Positions 17,112 through 27,113 of a stretch of DNA of 64,000 nucleotides are shown here, piece after piece. The stretch is from Aureitalea sp. L0-47 (GTDB lineage: Bacteria > Bacteroidota > Bacteroidia > Flavobacteriales > Flavobacteriaceae). Location of the stretch: NCBI RefSeq assembly GCF_026126405.1, contig NZ_JAFMTQ010000004.1, forward strand, positions 162,734 to 226,733, in the 5' to 3' direction. A model generated the notes under the pieces. It was not told the origin of the DNA, searched no databases, and worked only from the letters and a program-made list of their open reading frames with translations. The translations under genes were made by a program, and so were the position numbers. Position 1 is the stretch's first letter, and every line of letters begins with the position of its first letter.

Positions 17112-19145
17112 TTATATAAGTCCGTTATATTTTCTTGTGAACCACTCCAGACTCAAGAGTAAAGCGATGAGTCCAAGCAGGTATTTCCAGTCGATTAAAG
17201 GTACGACTTTTTGTTCGCTTTTCTGAACGGCAACAAATCGCTGATCCTCAAGTAGGGCGTTGATCAGATTTTCCCTTTCCGATACAAAAAACGCAGTACC
17301 ATTGGTATTAGTCGCCAGTCTCTTAAGTTTTGTTACGTCAGCATTCAGAAACTGTTGCTCCACATTGAATTCCAGTATAGTAAAACTGCCACTTCGCGTT
17401 ACAACTTCATCCCGAACCGATACCGTATATTGATAATTCCCGGCTGGTAAACTGTTCAAGTCCACCTCATAGAAATTCGACCGCAATAGCATGGGGAAGG
17501 TTCGCTGTTCGTTGGTCTCCGTGTTTACTACTGAAATGGTAACCGAAGCCCTGGGATCGAACACATAATTACTATCAAAATACTGTGCTGTGATCTTTAT
17601 GGGTTCATTATTGTAGTAGAAAGTCTCCCCTACTACTTCGAGGCGACTCCTCCGTTTGGTAGAAGCCAGGTACTGAACCAGTTTGCCCGTAAATTCATCA
17701 AAAGCACTAAAATCCCCAGTTTCGAGGTAAGTCTGAGCTCGCCATCTCCAAAGATCCTCCCCATCCCAAATGGCATTGCGTACACCGTTCAATTCCATGG
17801 TTGCCAGCATGGGGCTATCACTTGAAAAGCCATCTATTGCCTGCTCTAATATGGTTTCGTGGGGTATTAACACCTCCAAGGTTCCGAAGGCTGTCTTAAG
17901 CGGCGGAAAGCCGTCAAACCCAATGTCCTCAACTGCAAAAGTTCCGTAATTCCGATTCAAAACTCCAGTTGCGAACTCGGATTGAAACGATGCCTCCTTC
18001 TCAAAATTTTGTTGCACGGTATTCAGATAATCCCAATTTGTCTGTGTTCCTGTGATGGTAAAGGTATTCTTCTTCAGTTTCTCGATCTCCTCGTATAAAC
18101 TTGCAAATGTGCCATCCGGTTGATACAAAACGACCAACTGATGGTCATTCAGAAGAGAAACTGCTTCAGAAGGTTTAGCAAAACGCACTGTCCGCTGTTC
18201 ATTCGAGCTAATTGATTTTCGCAGCGCCCCAAGGTCCGGGTGGATGATCTTACTTACCACCAGAACATTAGTGGCCTGGTCGATCACCTCAACAGCGAAT
18301 TGTTTGGTGTTATTGGATTTATTCTTTTCCTCCTGAAGCGGGACAATCTGTGCCTGGTAACGCTGTAGTCCCACACTATTTGCCGGAAGTGTAAAGGAGA
18401 GTGTACGGGTGTTGTCCAGCTCGGTGAATGAGACTGACTCTCGGTACACCGTACTTCCACCCTGCGATATTAGGAACTGAGCACTCACCGGTGCCGTGCC
18501 GCTGTACACCAGTATGGCTTCCACCGGAAACTGGTTCTTCAGGAATGCGTAGCGATTGGTGTTGAGTTGTTCGATCTTTAGGTCGGTGTATTTGGTTGAA
18601 TCTCCTAATATGAGAGGATAAATGGAGTTACCGAAATCCGAAACTCCAAATTCGTAATCATTGCCGAGGGTTTGGTTCCCATCGGTAAGTAGTACGGTTG
18701 GAGCGATCTCGTTCTTAAAAACCGATTTGATCGAAGAAAGCGCCTTATCGATGTTTGTATTCTTTTCTGAAAAACTCAGTGAATCGTTGTTTGTGAGGCC
18801 TTTTCCGAAGGAAAAATAGGTAATATCAAACTTGTCGTTCAACTCCGAATTATTCTTTAGCATCTCAACGAATTCGGTGACATTGCCATCTTGTTCCAAT
18901 TCTGCGATGGAGCTTGAATTATCAATAAGTACCGGTAATTTCGGTTTCTGAACCGTGTAGGTCTCACTTCTGAATTTCGGATTGATGATCAGCAATAACA
19001 GTGCAAATAGGCTAAAGAACCTCAGTATACCAAAGATCCAGCGAAGTCTTACCGATTCTTTGGCTTTGTACCCGTACATAAAAACAGCCACCGCAAAAGC
19101 AACTACGGCGGCAACAATAATATATAATACGGTTTCTGCTGTCAT
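17112..19145 (-). CDS. VWA domain-containing membrane protein
   Basis: The 677-residue protein starts with two membrane helices (~2-25 and ~35-58). A von Willebrand A-like domain follows, with a MIDAS-like DNSSS near residue 92 and the strand VLLTDGNQTLGND near residue 150. Beta-rich, probably periplasmic regions follow, and a last membrane helix stands close to the C-terminus (LIDWKYLLGLIALLLSLEWFTRKY). The layout is reminiscent of BatA/BatB-style or DUF4159-type Bacteroidota proteins, but the large central part is not recognised. Its position between fabG and the prohibitin-like gene suggests co-transcription, not a shared function. Confidence 0.82.
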   Translation of the reverse strand: MTAETVLYIIVAAVVAFAVAVFMYGYKAKESVRLRWIFGILRFFSLFALLLLIINPKFRSETYTVQKPKLPVLIDNSSSIAELEQDGNVTEFVEMLKNNSELNDKFDITYFSFGKGLTNNDSLSFSEKNTNIDKALSSIKSVFKNEIAPTVLLTDGNQTLGNDYEFGVSDFGNSIYPLILGDSTKYTDLKIEQLNTNRYAFLKNQFPVEAILVYSGTAPVSAQFLISQGGSTVYRESVSFTELDNTRTLSFTLPANSVGLQRYQAQIVPLQEEKNKSNNTKQFAVEVIDQATNVLVVSKIIHPDLGALRKSISSNEQRTVRFAKPSEAVSLLNDHQLVVLYQPDGTFASLYEEIEKLKKNTFTITGTQTNWDYLNTVQQNFEKEASFQSEFATGVLNRNYGTFAVEDIGFDGFPPLKTAFGTLEVLIPHETILEQAIDGFSSDSPMLATMELNGVRNAIWDGEDLWRWRAQTYLETGDFSAFDEFTGKLVQYLASTKRRSRLEVVGETFYYNNEPIKITAQYFDSNYVFDPRASVTISVVNTETNEQRTFPMLLRSNFYEVDLNSLPAGNYQYTVSVRDEVVTRSGSFTILEFNVEQQFLNADVTKLKRLATNTNGTAFFVSERENLINALLEDQRFVAVQKSEQKVVPLIDWKYLLGLIALLLSLEWFTRKYNGLI

Positions 19146-19152
19146 AGAGTAA

Positions 19153-19899
19153 TTAGGTCAACATCCCTCCGTCCACATTCAACACCTGGCCAGTAACATA
19201 GGAAGAAAGATCGCTGGCGAGATATACGCAGGCATTTGCGATATCTTCAGGAGTACCCCCACGCTTTAGTGGTATGGCATCTCTCCAGCCCTGAACCACG
19301 GCTTCATCCAGTTGCCCGGTCATTTCAGTTTCAATAAATCCCGGCGCTATGGCATTACAGCGGATGTCACGAGACCCTAGCTCAAGGGCTACCGACTTGG
19401 TAAAACCCAGAATTCCGGCCTTGGATGCTGCGTAATTGGTCTGTCCTGCATTTCCCTTAACTCCAACCACCGAACTCATATTGATGATGGAACCTTTACG
19501 CTGTTTCAGCATGGTACGTTGGACAGCTTTGGTCATATTGAAAACCGATTTAAGATTTACTTCAATTACTTTGTCGAAGTCCTCTTCGGAAATACGCATG
19601 AGCAGGTTATCCTTTGTGATACCTGCGTTGTTTACCAGGATGTCGATACTACCAAAATCTTCGACTACGTTAGCCGCAAGCTCCTGGGCTTCATCGAAGC
19701 TGGCAGCATTGCTTTGATATGCTTTTACTTTCACACCTTCCTTAGCAGCTTCAGCAGCAATGGCTTCTGCCGACTCTTTAGATGAGTTATACGTGAAAGC
19801 TACATTGGCCCCGTGTTTGGCAAAAATTTCAACAATTCCTTTTCCAATACCCCGGCTTCCACCGGTAACAATAGCGGTCTTTCCTTCAAGTAATTTCAT
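19153..19899 (-). CDS. fabG: 3-oxoacyl-[acyl-carrier-protein] reductase
   Basis: The 248-residue short-chain dehydrogenase has the NADP-binding TGGSRGIGKG, the NNAG motif (LVNNAGITKDNLLMRI, the FabG hallmark), catalytic Ser in INMSSVVG, and YAASKAG holding the catalytic Tyr and Lys. The ending SYVTGQVLNVDGGM is typical. It performs the first reduction in fatty-acid elongation. Among many SDRs, the TKDNLLMR wording makes FabG the most likely identity. It is first in a minus-strand run with the VWA and prohibitin-like genes. Confidence 0.95.
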   Translation of the reverse strand: MKLLEGKTAIVTGGSRGIGKGIVEIFAKHGANVAFTYNSSKESAEAIAAEAAKEGVKVKAYQSNAASFDEAQELAANVVEDFGSIDILVNNAGITKDNLLMRISEEDFDKVIEVNLKSVFNMTKAVQRTMLKQRKGSIINMSSVVGVKGNAGQTNYAASKAGILGFTKSVALELGSRDIRCNAIAPGFIETEMTGQLDEAVVQGWRDAIPLKRGGTPEDIANACVYLASDLSSYVTGQVLNVDGGMLT

Positions 19900-20039
19900 T
19901 ATGATTCTGGCTTAGTTATTTGAATGACTAAGATAAAAAGATATTGTGCTACCTACTCAATTTATCACCGATTTCTTTGTTATATAATTATTCTGAGAAT
20001 ATGTTGTAACTTAATCCATTACAATCTAAAAACGACCTT

Positions 20040-21977
20040 ATGAAAAAAGTACTGTTGTTTGCATGCTTGATATTCTTTATTGCGTGCAAGAATTCAACCG
20101 ACAAAGACACGGCAATTGCCGTTGCACCACCTCCCACGATTTCTGTGGAAGACTTTATGAAAAACTCCGATCAGAGTAGGTTCCGCCTATCTCCTGACGG
20201 CTCTCACATGGCTTATATGGCTCCTTACAAATCGAGAATGAATATTCATGTTCGAGCTATCGATTCGGATTCTGTTGTAAGAATCACCAGTGTTGAGGAC
20301 AGGGATATCAATGGATATTTCTGGGCGAGTAATGACCGACTCGTATACATCAAGGACGATGGTGGCAATGAGAACTTCCATTTATTTTCTTTGAACAAGG
20401 ACGGCGCGAATGAAGTGAATCTCACTCCTTTCGATGGAGTGCGTGCACAGATCATCGACGACCTTGAAAGTCAGCCGGAGGAAATGATCATCGGACTCAA
20501 TAACCGCATCCCGCAGATCTTCGACCCGTATCGAATTAATATCAATACTGGCGAAATGAAATTGCTGTACGAGAATCCCGGTGACATTACCGGATGGGAT
20601 ACGGATCACGACGGAAAGCTACGCCTTGCCTACAAGACCAATGGCGTTGATACCAGCATCTGGTACCGGGAATCCGAAGACGAAGAATTTTCAGAAGTAA
20701 TTACGCTAAATTTCAAGGAAACCTTATCACCTCAGTTCTTTGATTTCGACAATGGAGACGTGGTATATGCTATTTCCGATCTTGGACGGGATAAATCCGC
20801 CGTGGTCAAATACGATCTAAAGGAAAATAAGGAGATCGAAGAGATCTATCAAAACGACGAAGTAGACATAGATTATGTGGCCTATTCCGATCATCGTAAA
20901 GTTGTAACGGCTATTGGATATACCAAAGCCAAACACGAGCGCAAGTTCCTGGACCAGAAAGCTGAAGCTGTTTTCAACAAATTCGCTGAAGAAATAGGAA
21001 CTGATAACGAGTATTATATCTCCTCTTCAAATAAAACCGAAGATAAACTAATAGTGTACAAAGCCGATGATAAGTCACGCGGCACCTATTACTTCTATGA
21101 TGATAATACGGGAGAGATTGAAAAGGTTGCGGATCTCAGTCCGTGGCTGAACCCGGACCACATGGCTCCTATGAAGCCAATTACTTATACCAGCAGGGAC
21201 GGACTTACCATTCATGGCTATCTCACATTACCTCTTGGTGTAGAACCTAAGAACTTACCCATGGTGATTAATCCGCACGGGGGCCCATGGGCGCGAGACA
21301 ACTGGGGATACAATCCTGAGGTCCAATTACTGGCAAACAGAGGGTATGCTGTCCTACAAATGAATTTCAGAGGCTCTACCGGCTACGGGAAGGAGTTCTG
21401 GCAGAAATCCTTCAAGCAGTGGGGACAGGCCATGCAGGATGATGTTACAGACGGAGTGAATTGGCTCATCGAACAGGGTATCGCAGATCCCGATCGAGTT
21501 GCAATTTACGGCGGAAGCTACGGCGGATATGCCACCCTAGCGGGAATTACGAAAAATCCAGATCTGTATGCTGCAGCGGTAGACTATGTAGGGGTTTCAA
21601 ACCTTTTCACATTTATGGAAACGATCCCACCTTATTGGGAACCTTATAAAAAGATGCTCTACGAAATGGTAGGAGATCCGAACACACAGGACAGCATTAT
21701 GATGAAGGCCAACAGTCCTGTATTCCACGTGGATAAGATACAGGCCTCTCTATTCGTCGCTCAAGGCGCGAATGACCCGAGAGTAGTTCAGGCGGAATCG
21801 GACCAGATGGTTTCGGCACTTGAGAACAGGGGAATCAATGTTCAGTATATGCTGAAGATGAACGAGGGGCATGGTTTCAGAAACGAAGAGAATCGCTTCG
21901 ATTTCTACAACGCCATGGTGCAATTCCTGGATGAAAACATGAAAAAGGAAGAGGAACTAGAAGAAGTTAAGACCTGA
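20040..21977 (+). CDS. S9 family prolyl oligopeptidase-type lipoprotein
   Basis: The 645-residue protein begins with a lipoprotein signal peptide (LFACLIFFIAC, Cys ~16), so it is exported and lipid-anchored. Residues ~35-380 form a WD/TolB-like beta-propeller (RFRLSPDGSHMAYMAP). Residues ~390-640 are the alpha/beta-hydrolase domain, with the catalytic Ser in YGGSYGGYATL, Asp in AQGANDPRVV and His in MNEGHGFRNEENR. The family cleaves short peptides or acyl-amino acids and is abundant in peptide-degrading Bacteroidota. It is monocistronic with a terminator just downstream. Confidence 0.94.
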   Translation: MKKVLLFACLIFFIACKNSTDKDTAIAVAPPPTISVEDFMKNSDQSRFRLSPDGSHMAYMAPYKSRMNIHVRAIDSDSVVRITSVEDRDINGYFWASNDRLVYIKDDGGNENFHLFSLNKDGANEVNLTPFDGVRAQIIDDLESQPEEMIIGLNNRIPQIFDPYRININTGEMKLLYENPGDITGWDTDHDGKLRLAYKTNGVDTSIWYRESEDEEFSEVITLNFKETLSPQFFDFDNGDVVYAISDLGRDKSAVVKYDLKENKEIEEIYQNDEVDIDYVAYSDHRKVVTAIGYTKAKHERKFLDQKAEAVFNKFAEEIGTDNEYYISSSNKTEDKLIVYKADDKSRGTYYFYDDNTGEIEKVADLSPWLNPDHMAPMKPITYTSRDGLTIHGYLTLPLGVEPKNLPMVINPHGGPWARDNWGYNPEVQLLANRGYAVLQMNFRGSTGYGKEFWQKSFKQWGQAMQDDVTDGVNWLIEQGIADPDRVAIYGGSYGGYATLAGITKNPDLYAAAVDYVGVSNLFTFMETIPPYWEPYKKMLYEMVGDPNTQDSIMMKANSPVFHVDKIQASLFVAQGANDPRVVQAESDQMVSALENRGINVQYMLKMNEGHGFRNEENRFDFYNAMVQFLDENMKKEEELEEVKT

Positions 21978-21992
21978 TGGTTTATTGCTATA

Positions 21993-22021
21993 AGAAAAGG
22001 GCTCCGATGGAGCTCTTTTTT
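21993..22021 (+). terminator. intrinsic terminator after the S9 peptidase gene
   Basis: GGGCTCC, loop GAT, GGAGCTC (one G-T pair) is followed by a run of T. It stands 15-45 bases after the stop and also separates the gene from the convergent sucD. Confidence 0.8.
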
Positions 22022-22039
22022 ATTTTATGAATGTTATTA

Positions 22040-22912
22040 TTAGCCTAATACTTCGGCAACTCTTTTGCCAATCTCGGCAGGAGAATCCACTACATGGATA
22101 CCACATTCGCGCATGATCTTTTTCTTAGCCTGGGCAGTATCGTCGCTACCTCCTACGATGGCACCTGCATGACCCATGGTACGTCCGGCTGGAGCTGTTT
22201 CTCCGGCAATGAATCCTACGATAGGCTTCTTGCTACCGCTTTCCATATACCATTTGGCAGCATCCGCTTCCAATTGACCACCGATCTCTCCTATCATAAC
22301 CACGGCTTCGGTTTCATCGTCATTGATCAATAATTCAACTGCTTCTTTTGTGGTAGTCCCAATGATAGGGTCTCCGCCAATACCAATGGCAGTTGTAATT
22401 CCCAGTCCCTGACGCACAACCTGGTCGGCGGCTTCATAGGTGAGTGTACCCGATTTTGATACGATTCCAACTTTACCTTTCTTGAATACAAAGCCGGGCA
22501 TGATCCCAACTTTGGCTTCTTCCGGAGTAATAACTCCCGGGCAGTTAGGCCCAACCATACGGCAATCACGGTTTTTCAGATAGGCATTTGCCTTGATCAT
22601 GTCTGACACAGGGATACCTTCTGTAATTGTAATAATCACTTTAATACCCGCATCGGCTGCTTCCATGATAGCATCTGCAGCGAAGGCAGGAGGCACAAAA
22701 ATGATGGAGACATTAGCTCCTGTTGCCTTTACAGCTTCTTCTACCGTATTGAAAACCGGTTTATCCAGGTGTGTTTGACCACCTTTGCCCGGAGTAACAC
22801 CACCAACTACGTTGGTGCCGTATTCAATCATCTGGCCAGCGTGAAATGTACCTTCACTACCTGTAAAGCCCTGTACTATAATCTTGGAATCTTTATTAAC
22901 TAAGACACTCAT
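22040..22912 (-). CDS. sucD: succinyl-CoA ligase, alpha subunit
   Basis: The 290-residue protein is the CoA-binding subunit of the TCA-cycle enzyme that makes ATP or GTP from succinyl-CoA. It has the nucleotide loop VQGFTGSEGTFHAGQMIEYG, the CoA-site RMVGPNCPG, and the active-site His in MGHAGAIVGG. The beta subunit gene sucC is not in the window; separate sucC and sucD loci are usual in this phylum. It is the last member of a long minus-strand run starting at the HD hydrolase gene. Confidence 0.97.
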   Translation of the reverse strand: MSVLVNKDSKIIVQGFTGSEGTFHAGQMIEYGTNVVGGVTPGKGGQTHLDKPVFNTVEEAVKATGANVSIIFVPPAFAADAIMEAADAGIKVIITITEGIPVSDMIKANAYLKNRDCRMVGPNCPGVITPEEAKVGIMPGFVFKKGKVGIVSKSGTLTYEAADQVVRQGLGITTAIGIGGDPIIGTTTKEAVELLINDDETEAVVMIGEIGGQLEADAAKWYMESGSKKPIVGFIAGETAPAGRTMGHAGAIVGGSDDTAQAKKKIMRECGIHVVDSPAEIGKRVAEVLG

Positions 22913-22983
22913 GGAATATTAGAAGTTTACGTTGAATAATTTCGGTGCAAAGATATCTCTTTACAGCCGTTTTAAAAAGAAAA

Positions 22984-23391
22984 TTACACCTTAACTCGGT
23001 GATAGGATTCGTTGGTGTCATCCTTATCGGTCACTGGTTGACTCACCTGGTATCCCCTGAAGAGTTTATCGTCTTTCACCTCCCAAATGGCGATGAAATG
23101 AGCAATGCCCAGTTCTTCATCGGGGTTCTCATTGGTACGGATATAATATTTATAGCGAATCGTGATATGGTTGTCGTCCTCCAGCAAATGACTCACCTCG
23201 ATGCGGAGATCGTGGTAGGATCGTCTTACTTCAGCAAAAAAATCGATAAGGTCATCGTAATGCATGATACTCAGGCCATCCGCACTATTCCAGATTAGCA
23301 CCACGTCTTTATGCATGAAGCGTTCTAAAACGGTGGTGTCTTTAAGGATATCGGATTTGTAAAAGTTTCTTACAACTTCTTTAGCGGTCAT
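22984..23391 (-). CDS. NTF2-like (SnoaL-type) domain protein
   Basis: The 135-residue single-domain protein has the cone-shaped NTF2 fold signature: an N-terminal helix AKEVVRNFYKSDILKD, then MHKDVVLIWNSADGLSIMHYDDLIDFF, then strands HLLEDDNHITIRYKYYI and HFIAIWEVKDDKLFRGYQ. Members range from isomerases and polyketide cyclases to non-catalytic binding proteins, so no activity can be assigned. It follows the LpxD-like gene by one base and is probably co-transcribed with it. Confidence 0.8.
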   Translation of the reverse strand: MTAKEVVRNFYKSDILKDTTVLERFMHKDVVLIWNSADGLSIMHYDDLIDFFAEVRRSYHDLRIEVSHLLEDDNHITIRYKYYIRTNENPDEELGIAHFIAIWEVKDDKLFRGYQVSQPVTDKDDTNESYHRVKV

Positions 23392-23392
23392 T

Positions 23393-24331
23393 TTATTTTA
23401 ATTTGTCAAGTTTGTCTATAATGTCCGGAATCAGCCGAATCGATGCAATTTCTTTGTATTTCTTTCTGAATTCATCCGCTGGTGTTCCGAAGTATGATTT
23501 ATGTCCTGGCAGTGATTTACTCACGCCACTCTGTGCCGAAATAACCGCCTTCTCACCTATGGTGATCCCACTGGTGATTCCAACCTGTCCCCAGATAGTT
23601 ACCAGATCCTCTATGAGCACGCAACCGGCAATCCCAACCTGGGACGCAATAAGGCAGCGCTTACCGATAACAGAATCATGCCCTACATGCACCTGGTTGT
23701 CGAGTTTTGTCCCTTCTCCGATACTGGTAGACGCAGTTACTCCCCTGTCGATAGTACAGAGTGCCCCAATGTCAACATTATCTTTAATTACAACATTCCC
23801 TCCACTGATAAGTTTATCGAACTTTTCCGGGCGGTTCTTGTAGTAGAAGGCATCCGCCCCCAACACCGTACCCGAATGGATAGTAACATTATTCCCTATC
23901 ACGGTATTGTCGTAGATACTCACATTAGCGTGTATCAAACAGTCGTTCCCGATCTGCACATTATTCCCGATAAAGACATTGGGTTGGATAACCGTATGCT
24001 TCCCAATTACAGCGCTTTCGGCGATTACGGCCCTGGCGGATACAAAAGGGTTAAAATGATTGGTGAGTTTATTGAAATCACGGAAGGGGTCATCGGAGAT
24101 GAGTAGTGCTTTGCCTTTCGGGCACTCCACCTTCTTGTTGATCAAAATAATGGTAGCCTGCGACCTCAGCGCTTTGTCGTAGTATTTGGGATGATCCACG
24201 AAGACAATATCTCCGGGCTGAACCACATGGATCTCGTTCATACCCAGTACCGGGAAATCCGCACTCCCCACATACTCACAGTCGAGGATATGAGCTATTC
24301 CTTCGAGTGTTTGTGGGATTTTAAATTTCAT
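23393..24331 (-). CDS. LpxD-like UDP-3-O-acylglucosamine N-acyltransferase paralogue
   Basis: The 312-residue protein has an N-terminal UDP-sugar-binding-like domain (GMNEIHVVQPGDIVFVDHPKYYDKAL), then a left-handed beta-helix of hexapeptide repeats (VIGKHTVIQPNVFIGNNVQIGNDC) including the GADAFYYK and QVHVGHDSVIGKRCLIASQVGIAG segments typical of LpxD. A second, more canonical lpxD is in the same run, so this copy may act on another acyl or sugar donor or be a variant N-acyltransferase. It is encoded 5 bases after efp. Confidence 0.85.
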   Translation of the reverse strand: MKFKIPQTLEGIAHILDCEYVGSADFPVLGMNEIHVVQPGDIVFVDHPKYYDKALRSQATIILINKKVECPKGKALLISDDPFRDFNKLTNHFNPFVSARAVIAESAVIGKHTVIQPNVFIGNNVQIGNDCLIHANVSIYDNTVIGNNVTIHSGTVLGADAFYYKNRPEKFDKLISGGNVVIKDNVDIGALCTIDRGVTASTSIGEGTKLDNQVHVGHDSVIGKRCLIASQVGIAGCVLIEDLVTIWGQVGITSGITIGEKAVISAQSGVSKSLPGHKSYFGTPADEFRKKYKEIASIRLIPDIIDKLDKLK

Positions 24332-24336
24332 AGTTA

Positions 24337-24903
24337 TTACTCCTTTACTCTTTCGAGGTACTGTCCCTTTTCGGTGTCTATTTTTATCTTATCACCTTCG
24401 TTGATGAATAAAGGTACATTAATTTTTGCACCTGTTTCAACCGTGGCGGGTTTTGTAGCGTTGGTCGCGGTATTCCCTTTCACTCCCGGTTCGGTTTCGG
24501 TAACCTCAAGGGTCACATTTGAGGGCATTTCTACCGAGAGCGGCAAATTATCTTCAGTATTGATGATCACCGTTACGATCTCACTTTCTTTCATTAGTTC
24601 AGGTGTGTCCAGGGCATCCTTTTGAAGTTGAATTTGAGAATAATCTTCCGTATTCATGAAATGATAGGTGTCTCCATCGCTGTAGAGGTATTGGAATTTG
24701 TGAGTTTCCACCCGTACATCTTCTATTTTATGCCCCGCCGAGAAGGTGTTATCAAGCACTTTTCCCGTAGTTACACTTTTAAGCTTTGTACGCACAAAGG
24801 CCGGACCTTTTCCGGGTTTCACATGGAGGAATTCTATGATCTTATAAATATCGTTGTTGTACTTGATGCACAGACCTTTTCGTATATCTGAAGTTGTTGC
24901 CAT
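24337..24903 (-). CDS. efp: elongation factor P
   Basis: The 188-residue protein relieves ribosome stalling at polyproline. The N-terminal KOW-like domain has the modification loop FLHVKPGKGPAFVRTKLKS, with the conserved Lys at about residue 32. Two OB-like domains follow, ending in GAKINVPLFINEGDKIKIDTEKGQYLERV. Length is standard. It lies 17 bases after lpxA and directly before the second LpxD-like gene, an arrangement often seen in flavobacteria. Confidence 0.97.
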   Translation of the reverse strand: MATTSDIRKGLCIKYNNDIYKIIEFLHVKPGKGPAFVRTKLKSVTTGKVLDNTFSAGHKIEDVRVETHKFQYLYSDGDTYHFMNTEDYSQIQLQKDALDTPELMKESEIVTVIINTEDNLPLSVEMPSNVTLEVTETEPGVKGNTATNATKPATVETGAKINVPLFINEGDKIKIDTEKGQYLERVKE

Positions 24904-24920
24904 TTCTTTTCTTTTCTGAA

Positions 24921-25706
24921 TTAATTGGAGCTGAAATATCCTTTCATGATACCGCGTTTCGAATTCTTGATGAATTGAAGAATCTCATCGCGCTCAGGGG
25001 TAGCTTCCATTTCTGCCTCTATTATCTCCGAAGCCTGGGTAGTATTATAATTTTGCTGATAAAGTATTCGATAGATATTCTGAATCTCACGGATCTTTTC
25101 CGGACTGAATCCTCTTCGTCTAAGTCCTATGGAGTTAATCCCTACATAAGATAGTGGCTCACGAGCACCCTTCACATACGGCGGTACATCTTTTCTAACG
25201 AGGGATCCACCAGTTACAAAAGCATGATTACCTATCATACAAAACTGGTGCACAGCGGTCATTCCTGCCAGAACGACGTGATCACCAACTGTGATGTGCC
25301 CGGCCAGGGTACTGTTATTTGAGAAAATACAGTTATCACCTACGATACAATCGTGAGCAATATGGCAATAAGCCATGATCCAGCAGTTCTTTCCTACCAC
25401 GGTTTTGCCACGATCTACAGTGCCACGATTGATAGTCACGTATTCCCTGATGGTAGTTCCGTCGCCGATTTCAGCAGTGGTATCTTCATCATTGAATTTG
25501 AGATCCTGAGGAATAGCGGAAATAACCGCTCCCGGGAATATATTACAGTTCTTACCGATACGAGCGCCTTCCATGATGGTTACATTAGATCCTATCCAGG
25601 TCCCCTCACCTATCACAACATTGTTGTGAATAGTAGTAAAAGGTTCTATAACGACATTCTTGGCAATCTTGGCTCCGGGATGTACATATGCTAGTGGCTG
25701 ATTCAT
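24921..25706 (-). CDS. lpxA: acyl-ACP:UDP-N-acetylglucosamine O-acyltransferase
   Basis: The 261-residue protein catalyses the first step of lipid A synthesis. Residues ~1-190 are left-handed beta-helix hexapeptide repeats (VVIEPFTTIHNNVVIGEGTWIG). The catalytic His is in IMAYCHIAHDCIVGDN, and GLRRRGFSPEKIREIQNIYRILY begins the C-terminal helical domain. The gene starts directly after the lpxC/fabZ stop. Confidence 0.97.
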   Translation of the reverse strand: MNQPLAYVHPGAKIAKNVVIEPFTTIHNNVVIGEGTWIGSNVTIMEGARIGKNCNIFPGAVISAIPQDLKFNDEDTTAEIGDGTTIREYVTINRGTVDRGKTVVGKNCWIMAYCHIAHDCIVGDNCIFSNNSTLAGHITVGDHVVLAGMTAVHQFCMIGNHAFVTGGSLVRKDVPPYVKGAREPLSYVGINSIGLRRRGFSPEKIREIQNIYRILYQQNYNTTQASEIIEAEMEATPERDEILQFIKNSKRGIMKGYFSSN

Positions 25707-27113
25707 TTAACTATCTTTTGTTTTGACTATTTGGGCCATCAATTCGGCTTCTGTTACAAGTTTTCCGTTCGCATATGCGTTTCCGGACATATGTACAATC
25801 CCCCTTCTGATCGGGGTAATTAGTTCAAGTTTGAATACCAGTGTATCACCGGGGTTTACCTGTTGTTTAAATTTCACGTTATTGATCTTCATGAAGAAGG
25901 TCAGGTAATTTTCAGGATCTGGTACTGTGCTCAGTGCGAGAATACCACCCGTTTGCGCCATGGCTTCAACAATAAGCACGCCAGGCATAACCGGTGCTCC
26001 CGGAAAGTGCCCTACAAAGAAGGGCTCATTCATGGTCACATTCTTCAGGCCAATTACGTGCTGGTCTGACAATTCCAAGATTTTATCCACCAATAGGAAA
26101 GGTGGCCGGTGGGGAAGCATCGCCATGATCGCATTTACATCCTTAACCGGTTCCTTCATGAGATCGAAAGTGGGCACTTTGTTTCTCTTCTCGATCTTGA
26201 TAAGTTTCGAGAGTTTCTTTGCGAACTGCGTATTTACATGATGCCCTGGTTTATTCGCGATCACTTTACCGCGAATGCGCGTTCCTATAAGGGCAAGATC
26301 ACCCACTACATCAAGGAGTTTGTGACGCGCTGCCTCATTAGGGTAATGCAGTGTAAGATTATCAAGTATGCCGTTTGGCTTTACGGATATATTATCTTTT
26401 TTGAATGCTTCTCTCAATTTTTCCATGGTTTTCGGAGAGAGTTCCTTGTCAACATAGACTATAGCGTTGTTCAGATCTCCCCCTTTAATCAAACCATTAT
26501 CCAAAAGCATTTCCAGTTCATGCAAGAAGCTGAAAGTACGCGCATCCGATATTTCTTCTTTGAAATCGGATAGGTGTTTTAGTGATGCATTTTGCGTACC
26601 CAGGACTTTGGTTCCGAAGTCAACCATGGTAGTCACCTGGTATTCGTCTGAGGGAATTACCGTAATCTCACTACCCGATTCCTCATCGGTATATGATATC
26701 ACTTCTTTAACTATATATTCTTCCCTCGGCTTTTCCTGCTCTACTATCCCTGCGTTTTCAATGGCTTCAACAAAGAACTTGGAAGACCCATCCATGATAG
26801 GAGGTTCCGAAGCATTTAATTCGATAATGCAATTATCTATTTCCATTCCCACCAGTGCAGCCAATACATGTTCGGAGGTCTGTATTTTTACGCCTCTTTT
26901 TTCAAGATTCGTTCCTCTTTGAGTATTTACAACATAGTTTGCATCTGCTTCTATAACGGGAGAGCCTTCGAGGTCTACTCGCACAAAAGTATATCCATTG
27001 TTTTCTGGGGCGGGCTTAAATGTAATGGTAACCTCTCTACCGGTATGCAGCCCCACGCCTGTAAGGGAAACTTCCTTACCAATGGTTCTTTGTTTTACCA
27101 TACATTCTGTCAT
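25707..27113 (-). CDS. lpxC-fabZ: LpxC-FabZ fusion: UDP-3-O-acyl-GlcNAc deacetylase / 3-hydroxyacyl-ACP dehydratase
   Basis: The 468-residue fusion is characteristic of Bacteroidota. Residues ~1-305 are LpxC, the committed zinc-dependent step of lipid A synthesis, with [18 protein letters not shown], the central [12 protein letters not shown] and the zinc/His segment [21 protein letters not shown]. Residues ~320-468 are FabZ, with [17 protein letters not shown] (catalytic His) and [22 protein letters not shown]. It joins control points of lipid A and fatty-acid synthesis in one chain. The start overlaps the lpxD stop by 4 bases. Confidence 0.97.
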   Translation of the reverse strand: MTECMVKQRTIGKEVSLTGVGLHTGREVTITFKPAPENNGYTFVRVDLEGSPVIEADANYVVNTQRGTNLEKRGVKIQTSEHVLAALVGMEIDNCIIELNASEPPIMDGSSKFFVEAIENAGIVEQEKPREEYIVKEVISYTDEESGSEITVIPSDEYQVTTMVDFGTKVLGTQNASLKHLSDFKEEISDARTFSFLHELEMLLDNGLIKGGDLNNAIVYVDKELSPKTMEKLREAFKKDNISVKPNGILDNLTLHYPNEAARHKLLDVVGDLALIGTRIRGKVIANKPGHHVNTQFAKKLSKLIKIEKRNKVPTFDLMKEPVKDVNAIMAMLPHRPPFLLVDKILELSDQHVIGLKNVTMNEPFFVGHFPGAPVMPGVLIVEAMAQTGGILALSTVPDPENYLTFFMKINNVKFKQQVNPGDTLVFKLELITPIRRGIVHMSGNAYANGKLVTEAELMAQIVKTKDS

